A stretch of 64,000 nucleotides of DNA from Desulfobacter sp. (lineage in GTDB: Bacteria > Desulfobacterota > Desulfobacteria > Desulfobacterales > Desulfobacteraceae), in assembly GCA_028768525.1 (NCBI GenBank), contig CP054837.1, forward strand, positions 2,028,001 through 2,092,000, read 5' to 3'. Of the stretch, positions 45,308 through 53,611 are shown piece after piece. The translations under genes were made by a program, and so were the position numbers. The number at the start of each line of letters is the position of its first letter. Position 1 is the stretch's first letter. The notes under the pieces are model-generated. The model worked only from the letters and a program-made list of their open reading frames with translations, was not told where the DNA came from and ran no database searches.

Positions 45308-46007
45308 AATCAGAAATATACAGACCTTCTACGGGAACATCCAGGCCCTGAAGAATATCGACATGGATGTGAATGAGGGAGAAATCATCACCCTCATCGG
45401 CGCCAACGGGGCCGGCAAATCCACAACCCTGATGACCCTGTGCGGGGTGGTGCCGCCCACAACGGGCACCATTGAATTCCAGGGACAGGACATCACGGGC
45501 ACGGCCCCGGATAAGATCGCGGCCCTGGGGATCAGCCAGGTGCCCGAAGGCCGCCGGATTTTCCCCTACCTCACGGTTATGGAGAACCTGGACATGGGCA
45601 CATTTTTGCGCAAAGACAAGGAAAATATCAAAAGGGATATCGACCACGTTTTTGAACTCTTCCCCAGGCTGGCCGAGCGGCGCAACCAGCAGGGCGGTAC
45701 GCTTTCCGGCGGGGAACAGCAGATGCTGGCCATTTCCCGGGCCATCATGAGCAAGCCCAAGCTTTTGCTCCTTGATGAGCCGTCATTGGGGCTGGCCCCC
45801 ATCATCGTCAAACAGATATTTGACATCATCAGAAAGGTCAATGAAGAAGACAAGGTAACCATCTTTCTGGTTGAACAGAATGCCAACCTGGCCCTGAAGA
45901 TTGCCGACCGGGGCTATGTAATGGAAACCGGCGCCATCACCATGACGGATACCGGTGAAAATCTTTTGGCCAATGAGGATGTTAAAAAAGCCTATCTGGG
46001 TATGTAG
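45300..46007 (+). CDS. livF: Branched-chain amino acid ABC transporter ATPase LivF
   Basis: A 235-residue ABC ATPase, the shorter partner. Walker A GANGAGKSTTLMTLCG, the LivF hallmark ISQVPEGRRIFPYLTVMENL, the signature TLSGGEQQMLAISRAI, Walker B LLLLDEPSLGL and the switch FLVEQNA are all present. It is the last gene of the operon and ends 20 bp before a strong terminator. Confidence 0.95.
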   Translation: MLKIRNIQTFYGNIQALKNIDMDVNEGEIITLIGANGAGKSTTLMTLCGVVPPTTGTIEFQGQDITGTAPDKIAALGISQVPEGRRIFPYLTVMENLDMGTFLRKDKENIKRDIDHVFELFPRLAERRNQQGGTLSGGEQQMLAISRAIMSKPKLLLLDEPSLGLAPIIVKQIFDIIRKVNEEDKVTIFLVEQNANLALKIADRGYVMETGAITMTDTGENLLANEDVKKAYLGM

Positions 46008-46026
46008 CCTTCACCCCAAAAGGATT

Positions 46027-46070
46027 CCGGGGCAGTCGGCGGTGGATGACGCCCTGACTGCCCCGGTTTT
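46027..46070 (+). terminator. Terminator of the liv operon
   Basis: An 11-bp stem CCGGGGCAGTC...GACTGCCCCGG with a small inner stem, followed by TTTT. It lies 20 bp after the livF stop. Confidence 0.85.
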
Positions 46071-46099
46071 GCAATGAAGATAGGAATTAATTCAGAGGG

Positions 46100-46282
46100 T
46101 TAGGAGAAGATACCCTCATCTTTATCAGAATCCTTAAAGGAATGTAGGAGAGAATCGGAAGTTTGGTCGGATTGTTTTTCAGAAAAACTCTCTTTTAACC
46201 AGGATTGATCAGATGAGAGTTCATCCATTCTTAAAAAATCAAAAAAGTCATCCTGGTCCGGTGTCTCAATCGACTTAAACAT
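46100..46282 (-). CDS. Small acidic protein of unknown function
   Basis: A 60-residue protein, MFKSIETPDQDDFFDFLRM..., rich in Asp, Ser and Glu and free of Cys. It has a strong AAGGAGG site five bases before the ATG, so it is probably real despite its size. It lies downstream of the CheA-like gene on the same strand with a 174-bp gap that is rich in T on the plus strand. It resembles no family I know and is likely partly disordered. Confidence 0.6.
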   Translation of the reverse strand: MFKSIETPDQDDFFDFLRMDELSSDQSWLKESFSEKQSDQTSDSLLHSFKDSDKDEGIFS

Positions 46283-46456
46283 GGCTTCCTCCTTTCATGC
46301 AATGGTGCCGGCGGGAAAATCGGCCGGCGTTTTTAAGCCCGAAATCATCATATCAGGGCAGAAAGGAGTAAATCAATCAGGGAAACCCTGATTTTTTCCC
46401 ACTTTTTTCGATTCTTTCTGTATATTTTTGGTTCTTCTGGTAAGTTTTTTATCCTT

Positions 46457-48124
46457 TTATTCTAATTTAGGTAAAAAATAACCAGCCATAACCTTCACAT
46501 CAATCAACAGGGTGGTACGGCCGTTAATAATGACGGTCCCCTTCACCCCCTTTTGCTTGAGCGCGCCTTCATCCAGAACCAGTTCTGTCTCAACGGTATC
46601 CACGGGCGGGGTGGCCATCAAGCCGAATTCCATATCCCCTTCCCTGAACACAATGACTTCGTGAACTTCCCGCTGGGGTAAAGGGGCCACATTGACCATT
46701 CCTGACAGCTCGTACAGGGGCAGGGAGCCGCCGCGATACTGGGTCACTTTCCGGTTGCCGACCACCTCTATTGCCGTGGTGCGGACCCGTTCGATGCGGG
46801 CCACACTGTCAAAGGGCACGGCAAAGTATTCGGACTCACCGTTCTTAAAGACAACCACAGCGTTTTTTCCCGAAACCGCCTCATTCTTACCGCTTGTGCT
46901 GTCCCCTTCCCTTCGCAGGGCCAGCCCGCCCATCTGGGCCAGATTCAGGATATCCAGGATAAGCGCCACATTGCCGTCCCCCATGATGGTGGCGCCGGCC
47001 CAGGCCCGGTAATGCTTAAGATGGCGCCCCAGGGGCTTGACCACAATCTCCTCTGCATCATGGAGCGTGTCGATGACCAGGCCGTACCGATAACTGCCGG
47101 CAAAGACCACGGCAATGTTCAGGGCACTGGAGGGGTGCCGCCGCCTGTCCCGGGCGCCCCTTTCCGTGAATTCCTGTGCGTCTTCCGGGCCGGAGACAAA
47201 GGGCTCTCCCTCCTCAGGCCGTTTTAGGGACCGCCGGTCCGCAATATTCCGGCGCCGCTCCCTCCTGGGGTCCCCGGTCCCCGGATCAATATAGTACCTG
47301 GGGATACCCAGCATCTCGGACAGGTTCAACACCGGCAGCAGTTCTCCCCGGAGCCGGACCACATCCGCAGCTCCCACTTTTTCGATTCTCTCTTTGACCT
47401 GATTCGCAGGAATCCGGATTAATTCCTCCAGATTGGCCTGGGGGATGGCATATTTTTCCCTACCCACCGAGGCAATCTGGCTGGGGATAATGGCAAGGGT
47501 CAAGGGCAGTTTCACCCTGATTTCACTGCCCACACCGGACCGGGAGTCTGTTTCAATTCTGCCGCCGATGCTTTCGATCTCCGCCTCTGCCGCTTCCGGC
47601 AGAGGCTGGGAAAATCGCCCGCAACCGTCATCGGCAAGGCTAACAACAATCTGGCCGGCTTCATTGGAGGCCTTGAGTACAAGCCCCGGGCTGGACGGTT
47701 TTCCCGCTTCAGCCCTTTGGTCGGCAGAATCCAGCAAAAAACGGATGCAATATTCGGTCAGGGCCTCCAATGGGATGCGGATGCCGTCCAGAATGGCGGT
47801 ATCCAGTTCCACCTCCTCCCCCCGGGTCGACACCTCAACCGACATGTCCAGGGCCGCTGCTGTTTCCACGGCTCTATTCTTCAGCCCGCGGAACAAACCG
47901 GCCACGGACTGCATCCTGGTTTTCATCACCACCTCCTGGAATTCAGAAGTGATCATGTCAATTCTGTGCCCTGCCGCCTCAATGGACTTCATGTCCTGCC
48001 GGCCGATTCCCTGGAGCATCTGGTTCCGGCCCAGCACCAGTTCACCGGCAAGGTCCATCAGGGTGTTCAAAAGTTCGACTTTCACCGGCAACATGCCGGT
48101 ATCCGATGTTTTACCTGTGTCCAC
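46457..48124 (-). CDS. CheA-like scaffold without phosphotransfer or ATPase motifs, two CheW domains
   Basis: A 555-residue protein related to CheA. It begins directly with the P3 dimerisation helices (LLNTLMDLAGELVLGRNQML and EFQEVVMKTRMQS). The P1 Hpt domain is absent. The ATPase part (about 85-205) lacks the N-box R-N-x-x-D-H and the G2 box; only DDGCG and IGGRIETDSRSGVGSEIRVKLPLTLAI remain. Two CheW-like regions follow, about 208-390 with an Arg-rich insert and about 425-550. It should not have kinase activity and may act as a coupling scaffold. The GTG start has AAGGAG seven bases upstream. Confidence 0.85.
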   Translation of the reverse strand: MDTGKTSDTGMLPVKVELLNTLMDLAGELVLGRNQMLQGIGRQDMKSIEAAGHRIDMITSEFQEVVMKTRMQSVAGLFRGLKNRAVETAAALDMSVEVSTRGEEVELDTAILDGIRIPLEALTEYCIRFLLDSADQRAEAGKPSSPGLVLKASNEAGQIVVSLADDGCGRFSQPLPEAAEAEIESIGGRIETDSRSGVGSEIRVKLPLTLAIIPSQIASVGREKYAIPQANLEELIRIPANQVKERIEKVGAADVVRLRGELLPVLNLSEMLGIPRYYIDPGTGDPRRERRRNIADRRSLKRPEEGEPFVSGPEDAQEFTERGARDRRRHPSSALNIAVVFAGSYRYGLVIDTLHDAEEIVVKPLGRHLKHYRAWAGATIMGDGNVALILDILNLAQMGGLALRREGDSTSGKNEAVSGKNAVVVFKNGESEYFAVPFDSVARIERVRTTAIEVVGNRKVTQYRGGSLPLYELSGMVNVAPLPQREVHEVIVFREGDMEFGLMATPPVDTVETELVLDEGALKQKGVKGTVIINGRTTLLIDVKVMAGYFLPKLE

Positions 48125-48189
48125 GGCATTTCTCCTTGGTTATGATGACCAGCAAAAAAATGGAGGCAGACCGGCCTGAAGTTTCCGAA

Positions 48190-48366
48190 CTACTCCACCT
48201 TTATGATTTTAACGGTATGCCCCACCCAGTTGGGGGGCAGGTAAATCCGTCCGCTATTGCCCGATGCCTTGACTTCCTTTTCAATCATTTCCTCTCCGTA
48301 CACCTCAAATTTCACACGGGCCCTGGGCCTTAGTTCCGTATTTTTTTTATCCCTGTCTTCCATCAT
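48190..48366 (-). CDS. DUF2080-type transposon-associated protein
   Basis: A 58-residue protein ending VKASGNSGRIYLPPNWVGHTVKIIKVE-type sequence, of which SGNSGRIYLPPNWVG is the DUF2080 hallmark. DUF2080 proteins are described as small transposon-encoded proteins (recalled) with an AbrB/SpoVT-like strand pattern. No transposase gene or terminal repeat is visible around it, so this may be a relic or a domesticated regulator. AGGA precedes the first of two ATG codons. It is upstream of the CheA-like gene by 65 bp on the same strand. Confidence 0.75.
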   Translation of the reverse strand: MMEDRDKKNTELRPRARVKFEVYGEEMIEKEVKASGNSGRIYLPPNWVGHTVKIIKVE

Positions 48367-48412
48367 AAATTATTCCTGTTCCGGGCAAGACCAGGCAGGA
48401 TATCTCCCCCTG

Positions 48413-48631
48413 TTATTCAGGGAGATGCGCCCTGGTATACAATGCGGTAACCCCTCCCGGCGCCCCTTCAAAACATTTCCGGCAGGACCTGTCCCCCGGA
48501 TCAGCCGTAAAAGGCGCAAGCCGCACCGAGAATCCCAGATCTTCATATAATGATTTGATTTCCGATAGCCGGGGTTCTTGGAAATTCCCCCTGAACGTCC
48601 AGTCTTTGATATCCTGCTCTGTTGAAGCCAT
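48413..48631 (-). CDS. Small conserved protein with a CxxC pair
   Basis: A 72-residue protein, with WTFRGNFQEPRLSEIKSLYE then GFSVRLAPF and a C-terminal SCRKCFEGAPGGVTALYTR. The pattern of a short helix, strand, CxxC and final strand YTR looks like small conserved proteins seen in sulfate reducers. No function is known. A clear ribosome binding site is lacking, so the start may be wrong. Confidence 0.5.
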   Translation of the reverse strand: MASTEQDIKDWTFRGNFQEPRLSEIKSLYEDLGFSVRLAPFTADPGDRSCRKCFEGAPGGVTALYTRAHLPE

Positions 48632-48738
48632 TATTTATCGATATTATAGCCTTTAAACATCTATTTTACAGCTTTAATATATCTTTTGCACTGAATTTTC
48701 AATCCCCTGCCGCCCGTTGCCTGTGACTCCCGAAGACC

Positions 48739-48828
48739 GTGCGGCCTCTGGTTACCCTGTGATCTCTGTTTACCATGTGGCCTTTGGTTACTGCGTGACC
48801 TCTGGTTGCCGCGTGACCTCTGGTCATT
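48739..48828. repeat. Five tandem 18-bp units
   Basis: Consecutive 18-mers at 48739, 48757, 48775, 48793 and 48811 share the pattern NNGTGACCTCTGGTTACC with a few changes per copy. They start at the stop codon of the rhodanese gene on the minus strand and run downstream. The unit length is a multiple of three. They could not be a CRISPR because there are no spacers. Confidence 0.8.
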
Positions 48829-49528
48829 GGATAACGGGATATTTTTTCCTGTACCAGTCAACGATGCCGTGCCGGAGGTTGAATATCCGTGTGAATCCGC
48901 GGTCAATCAGAATTTTGGACGCCACCGTGCTCCTGTTCCCGGTGGCACAGTAAATGAGAATGGGATCGTCCTTCCGGGCTGAAAGCTCGGTCCACCGTTT
49001 TTGCAGTTCCTGCACGGGAATCAGCACTGCATTTTTAATCCTGGCCTGGTTAAACTCCTTGGGCGTACGGACATCCAGGATGAGGGGGGAAAAGGTCTGG
49101 ATCACCTCCTGGGCATCTTTGGCCGATACGGCCCGGTAATGGGCTCCGGCATATTCAATGACCCTGATGGTACCGGCGGTATCGCCGATATAAATATCAA
49201 AAATGCCGGTCTGTTTCATCTTAAAATACGGAGACCGGCCTTGATCCGGCGCCAATTGCCCTTCAATGCCGAGTGCCGGAATGGATAACAGGACGGGCCT
49301 GCCGCTCCCCAGGTCGAATTTGATATAATCCCCCCTGAAAACCGAAAATCCGTTTCCCCTGGCCAGTTCCTCCGCATTGAGCACCCTGAATCCGTTGATC
49401 AGGGCCCCGGACACCTTATCCGCCTGTCCGGCCCAGGCTAAATTGAACAAAAGAGACAAACAGGCGGCCATCAGATATACTGAACGTCGTGCCATCCTGT
49501 TTTTCATGGGTGAATTGCCCGATGCCAT
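48824..49528 (-). CDS. Exported rhodanese-like sulfurtransferase
   Basis: A 234-residue protein with a signal peptide (hydrophobic to about residue 30, AWAGQ). A middle beta-rich part of about 100 residues resembles no family I know. A C-terminal rhodanese domain (about 130-234) has PLILDVRTPKEFNQARIKNA and the active-site loop LIYCATGNRSTVAS with an ordinary Cys. It should act on sulfur compounds in the periplasm. It contrasts with the UGA-containing rhodanese at 27892. The start at 49528 follows GGAG six bases upstream. An 18-bp tandem repeat begins at its stop codon. Confidence 0.87.
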   Translation of the reverse strand: MASGNSPMKNRMARRSVYLMAACLSLLFNLAWAGQADKVSGALINGFRVLNAEELARGNGFSVFRGDYIKFDLGSGRPVLLSIPALGIEGQLAPDQGRSPYFKMKQTGIFDIYIGDTAGTIRVIEYAGAHYRAVSAKDAQEVIQTFSPLILDVRTPKEFNQARIKNAVLIPVQELQKRWTELSARKDDPILIYCATGNRSTVASKILIDRGFTRIFNLRHGIVDWYRKKYPVIQ

Positions 49529-49651
49529 AGATATCTCCACGCAAATTCATTGTAAATTTAACAAGATAAAAATTAGCACACACCTTTATAGGCTGCAAGG
49601 CCCTAGTGGACAGTCTGCACAGATTGATGCCGGGCGCACAAAAGACCGATG

Positions 49652-50932
49652 TCAGAGGCAATAGGTTCGGCCCCCCCGTGCCAGGGGAATAGGCGGGGCG
49701 TCGGATGGGGCCGTGTGGTACCCCAGCACCGGACAGTCCAGCCGGCCCTGAAGCTTTTTCACCTCTTTCCAATGGGTATGCACCCCCATTGGATGACCAA
49801 AACTGACTTCATGGAAAACCAGGCTGCAGCCTTCGAACCATTGGGGAAGCAACTCCTCCCTGCCCAGCACGGCATTAATGGTGTCATCCAATTTGGTATC
49901 CCCTGAAAACCCGAAGGTTTTCCCGCCGGCAGTGATTTTGAGCCCCAGGGTACCATAGGGAAGAATATGGTGGTTCCAACGCGTGGCCAGTTCCATCCCC
50001 CCCAGAACCAGTGGTCTTCCCGGCACAACGGGGGTGAACCGCACCAGGCCGTCGAAATCCGGGAAAAGCCCCAAAAACTGCTGCCGGAGCACATCGTAAA
50101 CCGGTTTTGCCGTAATCAGATGAAGGGGGCGGTTAAGGGCTGCCGCCCTGGAGAGGCAGGCGGATATGCCCTGGACATGGTCTTCATGGTTGTGGGTTAT
50201 GAACAGGTCGGTGATATCGTCCCAATGTACCTTTCGGGAGGCGAGGGTATGGGCGGGATATCCCCCTGGATCAATCCAGAGGACCCGTTTCCCGAAACGG
50301 ACAAGGCAGGAGGATACCGTTCCTGTAAATCCGTTGCCCGTGCCCACGGGGGTGATCTCCATCTCCCGCCGCCGGGCCCTGTCCGGGGCCACGGTTCCCA
50401 GAACATCTTCCACCACCCCGTCTCCGTTAAACGGGTCAAGTTCACCTCCGTCGTATACCACCCGGCCCCGGTCAAGGATCCGGATACAATCCCGGTCAAA
50501 AAAAATGGTCACATCGCCGGTGGTATACTGGTTTTCCACTGTCGTTTTCCGGAACCACCGGCTCAGCCACCCCTTTTTCTCCACCCGGGTACAGGACGGG
50601 TCGAAAAACCAGGAAAAAGTATGGTCCAAATTGCCGTACATGACAGCCATATCTCCGGGCCGCCCCACATAAATTCGGCCCTGCCCTTCTGACACCTGGC
50701 AGTCCCAGAGCACAAATTCTTCGCCGGTGTAGTTGTCACCGGCCATGGAACCCTGCCAGGGCGGCACAACCACCAGGCCGGCGTCAATGCCGAACCTGCG
50801 GCAAAGCTTTGAGATATCCGGCATACTGCCGATACGGATCCGCCCGGCCGGGGTGGTGACAAAATCCACTGACATGCCGTTCCACACCAGCCGTTCCGTT
50901 GCCGGATCCAATTGCATCAATCCGTTTTCCAA
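49652..50932 (-). CDS. Metallo-beta-lactamase-fold hydrolase with N-terminal extension
   Basis: About 426 residues. The C-terminal 230 residues are an MBL domain with THNHEDHVQG near residue 240, FSGDTKLDD and a closing GYHTAPSD. The N-terminal 190 residues look like a separate, ligand-type domain. The protein may hydrolyse a phosphodiester or lactone. It is divergent from the LacI-type gene, and a LacI-like operator lies just upstream, so it is probably part of the same regulon as the Ugp-like importer. The start is uncertain: GGAGG is followed by a TTG at 50932; another TTG is at 50944. Confidence 0.8.
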   Translation of the reverse strand: MENGLMQLDPATERLVWNGMSVDFVTTPAGRIRIGSMPDISKLCRRFGIDAGLVVVPPWQGSMAGDNYTGEEFVLWDCQVSEGQGRIYVGRPGDMAVMYGNLDHTFSWFFDPSCTRVEKKGWLSRWFRKTTVENQYTTGDVTIFFDRDCIRILDRGRVVYDGGELDPFNGDGVVEDVLGTVAPDRARRREMEITPVGTGNGFTGTVSSCLVRFGKRVLWIDPGGYPAHTLASRKVHWDDITDLFITHNHEDHVQGISACLSRAAALNRPLHLITAKPVYDVLRQQFLGLFPDFDGLVRFTPVVPGRPLVLGGMELATRWNHHILPYGTLGLKITAGGKTFGFSGDTKLDDTINAVLGREELLPQWFEGCSLVFHEVSFGHPMGVHTHWKEVKKLQGRLDCPVLGYHTAPSDAPPIPLARGGRTYCL

Positions 50933-50947
50933 AAAAGCCTCCAATTA

Positions 50948-50961
50948 TGTAAACGATTACA
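50948..50961. promoter_or_regulatory. LacI-family operator 1
   Basis: TGTAAACGATTACA, a near-perfect LacI/GalR-type palindrome (flanked ATG...CAT to 16 bp), directly upstream of the metallo-hydrolase start. The centre is 180 bp from that of operator 2. Confidence 0.8.
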
Positions 50962-51127
50962 TAAATATCTATTATCTATTTTGTCTGAAAAAGACAAGGA
51001 GAATAGCCCCCCTAAAGCAATGGTTAGAAATATGTTATAGCCTATTATAACAATGTTTCCATATGATTAGGACTTGGTTTATACCGGAAAAAACCTTGAC
51101 AGGCCTTCGCGTGGATGACTATAGACG

Positions 51128-51141
51128 TGTAAACGCTTACA
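51128..51141. promoter_or_regulatory. LacI-family operator 2
   Basis: TGTAAACGCTTACA, differing from operator 1 at one central base. It lies 14 bp upstream of the start of the LacI-type gene. Repressor binding at both sites could form a loop and control the divergent transcripts. Confidence 0.8.
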
Positions 51142-51155
51142 TACACAGGAAAGAT

Positions 51156-52166
51156 ATGAGTACAATTAATGATGTTGCCAGGCTGGCCGGGGTATCCACG
51201 GCAACCGTATCACGGGTGATCAATACACCGGAACGGGTCCGGACCCAAACCCGTGACAGGGTGTTCCGGGCAATGAAAATGTGCAATTACAAATACAACG
51301 CCCTGGCAAGGGGCTTTGCCACCAAACGAACCAATACCATCGGCATGATCATCCCCAACATCAACAACCCGGTGTTTGCGGAATCCACCAGGGGCATCCA
51401 GGACTATGCAGAAAAGAATAAAATCCAAATGATCCTGGGCAACTCCTACTATAGCAGGGATATGGAAAAATCCCTGGTGAAAACCTTTCTGGAAAAGCAG
51501 GTGGACGGGCTGATCCTCACCCCTGCCAACCCCAAGGGGGAATTAATCAGCGCCCTGGTAAGGGACAATCTTCCCCTTGTCCTGCTCTACTCCACCATTA
51601 AAAAAGGGCCGGTGTCCGCCGTGGGCATCGACAATTACAAGGGCGGGTATGCGGCCTGCCGCCACCTGGTGGACCTGGGCCACCGGCGCATCGCCATGGT
51701 GGCCGGCAAATTTTCCATCTCTGACCGTAGCTTTCACCGGTGGCACGGCTATAAAAAATGCCTGGGGGACCACGGCATTCCCTATGATTCGAACCTCCTT
51801 GTCCAGACAGGATACTCCCTGACCGGGGGACGGGACTGCATCAAAAAACTGATGGGGCAGGAAGACCCGCCCACGGCGGTGTTCTGCTCCAACGACTACC
51901 TGGCCATCGGTGCCATGAAAGGGGCCAGGGAATTAGGAATTGATATCCCGGGGCACCTGTCTGTAATTGGATTTGACGATATACAAATCGCCTCCTATAT
52001 CTCCCCGGCACTGACCACCATCAGCCAGCCCGCCTATGAAATGGGCCGCCTGGGGGCAGAGATTCTATTTGGTCATATCCAGGGGCAATCGGAACAGGAA
52101 AACAAGGCCTGCCATAAGATGCTGGACTTCAATCTTGTGGTGCGGGAATCCACGGCAAAGCTCTGA
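51156..52166 (+). CDS. LacI-family transcriptional regulator
   Basis: A 336-residue repressor. N-terminal HTH (MSTINDVARLAGVSTATVSR) plus hinge helix, then a periplasmic-binding-like effector domain with TNTIGMIIPNINNPVFAEST, VDGLILTPANPKGE, and the conserved IGFDDIQIASYISPALTTI. I chose the ATG at 51156 after AGGAAAG. A longer in-frame start would place an operator inside the coding sequence. It probably represses itself, the divergent metallo-hydrolase and the importer genes downstream. The effector is likely the imported compound. Confidence 0.93.
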   Translation: MSTINDVARLAGVSTATVSRVINTPERVRTQTRDRVFRAMKMCNYKYNALARGFATKRTNTIGMIIPNINNPVFAESTRGIQDYAEKNKIQMILGNSYYSRDMEKSLVKTFLEKQVDGLILTPANPKGELISALVRDNLPLVLLYSTIKKGPVSAVGIDNYKGGYAACRHLVDLGHRRIAMVAGKFSISDRSFHRWHGYKKCLGDHGIPYDSNLLVQTGYSLTGGRDCIKKLMGQEDPPTAVFCSNDYLAIGAMKGARELGIDIPGHLSVIGFDDIQIASYISPALTTISQPAYEMGRLGAEILFGHIQGQSEQENKACHKMLDFNLVVRESTAKL

Positions 52167-52266
52167 GGCAAAATCCGAGGCCCGGGGCAGAAGTCACCCG
52201 CCCCGGCCTGTAAAATAAAACGACCGGGTGGGAATCACCCAAAATAAAACTAAAAGGAGAAGCAAA

Positions 52267-53538
52267 ATGAAACACCTGAAACTGATGGCGGCGGCATTGT
52301 TTCTGCTGCTGTTTTCATCCACGGCATTCTGTGTTGAACTGACCATGTATTACCCGGTGGCCGTCGGCGGCCCCCTGACCAAAATTGTGGACGGGCTGGT
52401 GAACGATTTCCAGGCCGAATACCCGGATATAAAAATCAAGGCCATCTATTCGGGCAACTACACCGACACCATGACCAAGGCCATGACCTCCCTGAAGGGG
52501 GGCAACCCGCCCCATCTTTCCGTGATCCTGTCCACGGAAATTTTCACCCTCATTGACAACGACGCCGTGGTTCCCTTTGACGAACTGGTGACCACCGATG
52601 CAGAAAAAACCTGGCTCAACAGCTTCTATCCGGCCCTGATGGAAAACTCCAAAACGGGCGGTAAAACCTGGAGCATTCCCTTCCAGCGCTCCACCATCGT
52701 CATGTACTACAACAAAGATGCCTTCCGCAAAGCCGGCCTTGATCCGGATAAGCCCCCGGCCACCTGGGACGAACTGGTTGCCATGGGCAAAAAGCTGGTA
52801 CAAAAGGATGCGGACGGCAAGGTGACCCAATGGGGCATCGAAATTCCCTCAACCGGGTACCCCTACTGGATGTTCGGCGCCCTTTGCAAACAGAACAGCG
52901 AGGTCCTGATGAACTCCCTGGGTACTGAAACCTATTTTACCAACCCCGGCGTGGTTGAGGCCCTTGAATTCTGGAAAGCCCTGGGCAGAACCCACGGCAT
53001 CATGCCCCAGGGTACCATTGAGTGGGGAACGCTAAGATCAGCCTTCCTCGAAGGAAAAACCGCCATGATGTGGCATTCCACAGGCAACCTCACCGCCGTT
53101 AAGAAGAATGCCAAATTCGACTTCGGCGTGGCCATGCTGCCGGCCATGAAAATGCGGGGCACCCCCACCGGCGGCGGCAACTTTTTTATCTTCAAAAAGA
53201 CCTCCCCCGAAGAACGCAGGGCTGCCCTGACCTTCATCAAGTGGATGACCCAGCCCCAGCGCACCGCCCAATGGAGTATCGGTACGGGTTACCTGGGTAC
53301 CCGCCCCGACGCCTATGAAACCGCAGCCCTGAAAGCGTACGTGTCCGGATTCCCGGCAGCCGCCGTTGCCAGGGACCAGCTTCAGTATGCCACGGCCGAA
53401 CTCTCCGTTCATGAAAACGGCCGGATCTATAAGATCCTAAACGACAATATCCAGGCGGCTTTAACCAATGCAAAAGCACCTGGAAAGGCAATGAAAGACG
53501 CCCAGAAACAGGCCGAAAGAATCCTGAAACGGTATTAA
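52267..53538 (+). CDS. ABC importer substrate-binding protein (UgpB-like)
   Basis: A 423-residue extracellular binding protein (SBP_bac_1). Signal peptide to about residue 22. Then LTMYYPVAVGGPLTKIVDGL, IKIKAIYSGNYTDTMTKAM and SIPFQRSTIVMYYNKDAFRKAG follow, the typical pattern of the glycerol-3-phosphate/carbohydrate-binding group. The TGGGNFFIF and a C-terminal lobe with FIKWMTQPQ are also there. AAGGAGA precedes the ATG. It is the first gene of the transporter operon downstream of the LacI-type regulator. The substrate may be a polyol phosphate or sugar; this is inferred from family resemblance. Confidence 0.9.
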   Translation: MKHLKLMAAALFLLLFSSTAFCVELTMYYPVAVGGPLTKIVDGLVNDFQAEYPDIKIKAIYSGNYTDTMTKAMTSLKGGNPPHLSVILSTEIFTLIDNDAVVPFDELVTTDAEKTWLNSFYPALMENSKTGGKTWSIPFQRSTIVMYYNKDAFRKAGLDPDKPPATWDELVAMGKKLVQKDADGKVTQWGIEIPSTGYPYWMFGALCKQNSEVLMNSLGTETYFTNPGVVEALEFWKALGRTHGIMPQGTIEWGTLRSAFLEGKTAMMWHSTGNLTAVKKNAKFDFGVAMLPAMKMRGTPTGGGNFFIFKKTSPEERRAALTFIKWMTQPQRTAQWSIGTGYLGTRPDAYETAALKAYVSGFPAAAVARDQLQYATAELSVHENGRIYKILNDNIQAALTNAKAPGKAMKDAQKQAERILKRY

Positions 53539-53562
53539 CCCCAACCTAAATCCGGGCATGTT

Positions 53563-53587
53563 CCGGCAGGGGGCCGCCCCCTGCCGG
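53563..53587. repeat. GC-rich hairpin with GGGGGCCGCCCCC core
   Basis: A perfect 12-bp inverted repeat CCGGCAGGGGGC / GCCCCCTGCCGG around one base, between the binding-protein and permease genes. The same 13-base core is present at 10546-10558. No T-run follows, so it may stabilise the upstream mRNA as binding-protein genes often require. Confidence 0.75.
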
Positions 53588-53611
53588 AGCCGCCCGGCAC
53601 CTGGAGTACCC

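Noticed and set aside
48739..48828. A CRISPR array
   Set aside because: The 18-bp units are directly adjacent without unique spacers, and no cas gene is in the window.
48661..48906. A protein with NQRPHG-type hexapeptide repeats
   Set aside because: It is the translation of the 18-bp tandem repeat in one frame and overlaps the rhodanese gene end. No ribosome binding site.
50981..50997. TTGTCT...AGACAA inverted repeat between the two LacI-type operators
   Set aside because: Six-base arms are too short to call with confidence, and it does not match the operator motif.
51063..51155. An N-terminal extension of the LacI-type regulator
   Set aside because: The family begins with the HTH at 51156, a ribosome binding site is in front of that ATG, and the extension would contain a clear operator.
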